DNA from: Deltaproteobacteria bacterium
GTDB lineage: Bacteria; Desulfobacterota; Desulfuromonadia; Geobacterales; Geobacteraceae
Length of the DNA stretch: 6,236 bases
Direction of reading: 5' to 3'
NCBI GenBank assembly: GCA_021810985.1
Contig: JAJZQA010000162.1
Location: 1-6,236, forward strand
The position numbers and the translations under genes are program-made. Below are positions 4,134 through 6,236 of this stretch, piece by piece (the stretch's first letter is position 1; every line of letters starts with the position of its first letter). The notes under the pieces were generated by a model. That model worked only from the letters and a program-made list of their open reading frames with translations. It had not been told where the DNA came from and made no database searches.

Positions 4134-6236
4134 TCAGCGAAGATTCCGCCCCCCGATGCCTTGGGTTTTCCTCTTCTTCAGCCGCGCCATCTTCTTCAGC
4201 CGTTTCGCGGCATATTCGACCAGGATCTCATGGCTCCCACGCGGCCCCTCACCCGGGGCGGGCATTCGCTGAACATAGGAGCCGTCCGGCTGCATGTCCC
4301 AGGCACTCCGGTTGTCGTTGAAGTGAACGTCAAAGAGTGTCCGGATCTCCGCGCGCAGCTTGCGGTCTTCGACCGGGACCACCACCTCGACCCGTGCCTC
4401 CAGGTTCCTCTTCATGGCATCAGCGGAACCGATCAGGTACTGTTCCTTGCCGCCATTCCGGAAATAATAAATGCGCGAATGCTCGAGAAAACGCCCGACA
4501 ATGCTGACAACACGGATATTCTTCGAAATCCCGGGCAAACCGGGACGCAGGCGGCAGGTGTCGCGGATGATCAGATCGACCTTGACGCCCGCCTGGGATG
4601 CCCGGTAGAGCGCCTGAACAATGTCCGCATCTTCCAAGGCATTCATCTTGAATTGAATCAGGCCCGGCTTTTTCTCGGAATGGAGGCGAATCTCCCGCTC
4701 GATACCCGCCAGCAGGGCTTTTTTCAGGAATTTCGGCGCCGGCAGCATCTTTTCATACTTGCGGCGGGGCGTGTAGCCGGTTGTCAGGTAATTGAAGAGT
4801 TCCGTGGCATCCTGGCCAATCGCCTCGTTGCAGGTCAACAGGCCAAGGTCGGTGTAGATGCGCGCCGTAACCGCGTGGTAATTTCCGGTACCGACATGCA
4901 CGTAGCGGCGGATGCCGTCATAATCCTGCCGGACCACGAGGATCACCTTGCAGTGGGTCTTGAGGCCGACCACACCATAGGTGACATGAATGCCCGCCTC
5001 TTCCATGCGGGTGGCGAGCACGATGTTGGTTGCTTCGTCGAAACGGGCCTTCAGTTCCACGGCCACCGCCACCTGTTTACCGTTCTGCGCGGCATGGATC
5101 AGGCCATCGATGATCCTGCTCTGGCGGGACGTGCGGTACAAGGTCATCTTGATGGCACGCACCTTCGGGTCCTCTGCCGCCTCGTGGAGAAACCGCTCCA
5201 CGGAGGTGGAAAACGATTCATAGGGATGGTGCAGGAGTATCGACCCGGCATCCCGGATGACATGAAAAATGTTGCGCTGACTCTGGAGCAGCGGGTGATC
5301 GATGGGAACGTGGGGCGGATCGCGCAGGTCGGGGTATTCCAGCACGGCGATCTCCATCAGATCGCGCATGGCCATCATCCCCTCCACCTCGAATACGTCC
5401 GACGCCTCATCCAATGCAAGTTCCGCGGCCAGCATGCCGCGACGAACCGGATCCATGCCTTTTCTGATCTCGAGACGGACAATCGGGGCGAATTTCCGGT
5501 CCTGAAGCTCCGATTCGATCATTGCCATCAGATCATCGGCTTGCTCCTCGTTTTTTTCCGTATTGGCATTGCGCGTCACTCGGAAAAACTCGCAGCAGAC
5601 CACCTGCATCCCGGGAAAAAGCAGATCCAGGTTGTGATGCATGAGGTCTTCCAGCAACACGAACCGGTCGGCCGATCCAACCCGGATCAGCCGTGCTATC
5701 CCGGTGCCCACCGGCACCTTGACTCGTGCCAGGGAAACCTCTTTTTCCCTCGGGTAGCGCAGGGTCACCAGCAGATTGAGGGAAAGGTTGGAAATAAAGG
5801 GAAACGGGTGGGCCGGATCAATTGATTGTGGGGTGATGAGCGGGAAGATGTTACGCAGATAATACTGGCGCAGTTGCTTTTTTTCCGCCGCGGAAAGGTC
5901 GGCGTAAACCTGCAGATCGATCCCTTTTATCTTCAGGAGCCCGAGAACCAGCGGCATTACATCCTGCTTGGCTTTCTCCAGCGCCCGAACCTTTGCATAA
6001 CTCTCGTCGATCTGCTGCCGGGGCGTGCGGCCGTCAACGGTGAGCAGCCTGATCCCGGCGCCATGCTGCTGTTTCAGGCCGCCAATCCGCTTCATGAAGA
6101 ATTCGTCAAGATTGGAACTGACAATCGCAACGAATTTCAGCCGCTCCAGCAGCGGCGTTCTGTCATTCTCGGCCTCATGCAACACACTCCGGTTGATTTC
6201 AAGCCAAGTCAGCTCCCGGTTCATGTAGAGGGAGGG
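4134..6236 (-). CDS. ppk1: polyphosphate kinase 1 (5' end outside window)
   Basis: PPK1 reversibly builds inorganic polyphosphate from the ATP gamma-phosphate through a phosphohistidine. The opening NRELTWLEINRSVLHEA and SSNLDEFFMKR are family signatures of the N domain. The catalytic core has MTLYRTSRQS, VAVAVELKARFDEATN and YGVVGLKTHCK. The likely phosphorylated histidine is H443, in VHVGTGNYH, and the second active-site histidine is H582, in RFLEHSRIYYF (both numbered from the ATG at 6224). The layout (N, middle, and two phospholipase-D-like C domains) and the length of about 700 residues fit the family; all key residues are present. The C-terminus is a basic tail (KRLKKMARLKKRK). The ATG at 6224-6222 is probably internal: the frame stays open to the window edge with upstream residues PSLY, PPK1 proteins usually have several residues before the NREL motif, and no Shine-Dalgarno precedes this ATG. 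The true start is therefore likely just outside the window. No exopolyphosphatase gene is visible next to it. Confidence 0.96.
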   Translation of the reverse strand, partial: PSLYMNRELTWLEINRSVLHEAENDRTPLLERLKFVAIVSSNLDEFFMKRIGGLKQQHGAGIRLLTVDGRTPRQQIDESYAKVRALEKAKQDVMPLVLGLLKIKGIDLQVYADLSAAEKKQLRQYYLRNIFPLITPQSIDPAHPFPFISNLSLNLLVTLRYPREKEVSLARVKVPVGTGIARLIRVGSADRFVLLEDLMHHNLDLLFPGMQVVCCEFFRVTRNANTEKNEEQADDLMAMIESELQDRKFAPIVRLEIRKGMDPVRRGMLAAELALDEASDVFEVEGMMAMRDLMEIAVLEYPDLRDPPHVPIDHPLLQSQRNIFHVIRDAGSILLHHPYESFSTSVERFLHEAAEDPKVRAIKMTLYRTSRQSRIIDGLIHAAQNGKQVAVAVELKARFDEATNIVLATRMEEAGIHVTYGVVGLKTHCKVILVVRQDYDGIRRYVHVGTGNYHAVTARIYTDLGLLTCNEAIGQDATELFNYLTTGYTPRRKYEKMLPAPKFLKKALLAGIEREIRLHSEKKPGLIQFKMNALEDADIVQALYRASQAGVKVDLIIRDTCRLRPGLPGISKNIRVVSIVGRFLEHSRIYYFRNGGKEQYLIGSADAMKRNLEARVEVVVPVEDRKLRAEIRTLFDVHFNDNRSAWDMQPDGSYVQRMPAPGEGPRGSHEILVEYAAKRLKKMARLKKRKTQGIGGRNLR

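Noticed and set aside
4071..5825. 584-codon open frame on the plus strand antisense to ppk1
   Set aside because: It lies almost entirely opposite a clear PPK1 gene with intact motifs. Its translation is low-complexity His/Gly/Arg/Asp-rich without recognisable domains, as expected from the reverse strand of a GC-rich gene.

Overview
This window (about 6.2 kb, moderately GC-rich, tightly packed) looks like ordinary chromosomal sequence from a Gram-negative bacterium. The combination of a hybrid histidine kinase of the PAS/HisKA/HATPase/REC type, a short single-RRM RNA-binding protein and a PPK1 polyphosphate kinase fits a Desulfuromonadales/Desulfobacterota (former deltaproteobacterial) genome. 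That placement is inferred from protein style only. I see no insertion sequence, CRISPR array, tRNA or rRNA.

Left part, plus strand: the 3' end of a TetR-family repressor gene (1-389, start outside the window) is followed after 49 bp by an unrecognised 211-residue protein (439-1074), probably on the same transcript. Next comes a 280-bp gap. It holds a perfect 14-bp inverted repeat with a nested hairpin just past the stop, then a good sigma-70-like promoter, then a possible 20-codon leader ORF. Then comes a 712-residue membrane-bound hybrid sensor kinase (1355-3493) with a LytS-like membrane domain, a PAS domain, a kinase core and a C-terminal receiver. No partner regulator or Hpt protein is visible.

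Right part, minus strand: a polyphosphate kinase gene (ppk1, 4134 to beyond 6236) is followed downstream by a small RRM protein gene (3597-3920). The 213-bp gap between them carries a hairpin with a seven-T run on the minus strand, only about 25 bp from the RRM gene's Shine-Dalgarno. It could be the ppk terminator, a leader attenuator of the RRM gene, or both. The kinase and RRM genes converge on a GC-rich hairpin at 3527-3558.

Functionally the window holds environmental sensing (TetR, hybrid kinase) and stress or adaptation functions (polyphosphate, RNA-binding protein). I do not see a clear undescribed multi-gene system. The points most worth a second look are the regulatory structures in the two larger gaps, the unrecognised 211-residue protein with a MoaD/ThiS-like stretch, and the unusual RNP1 motif of the RRM protein.
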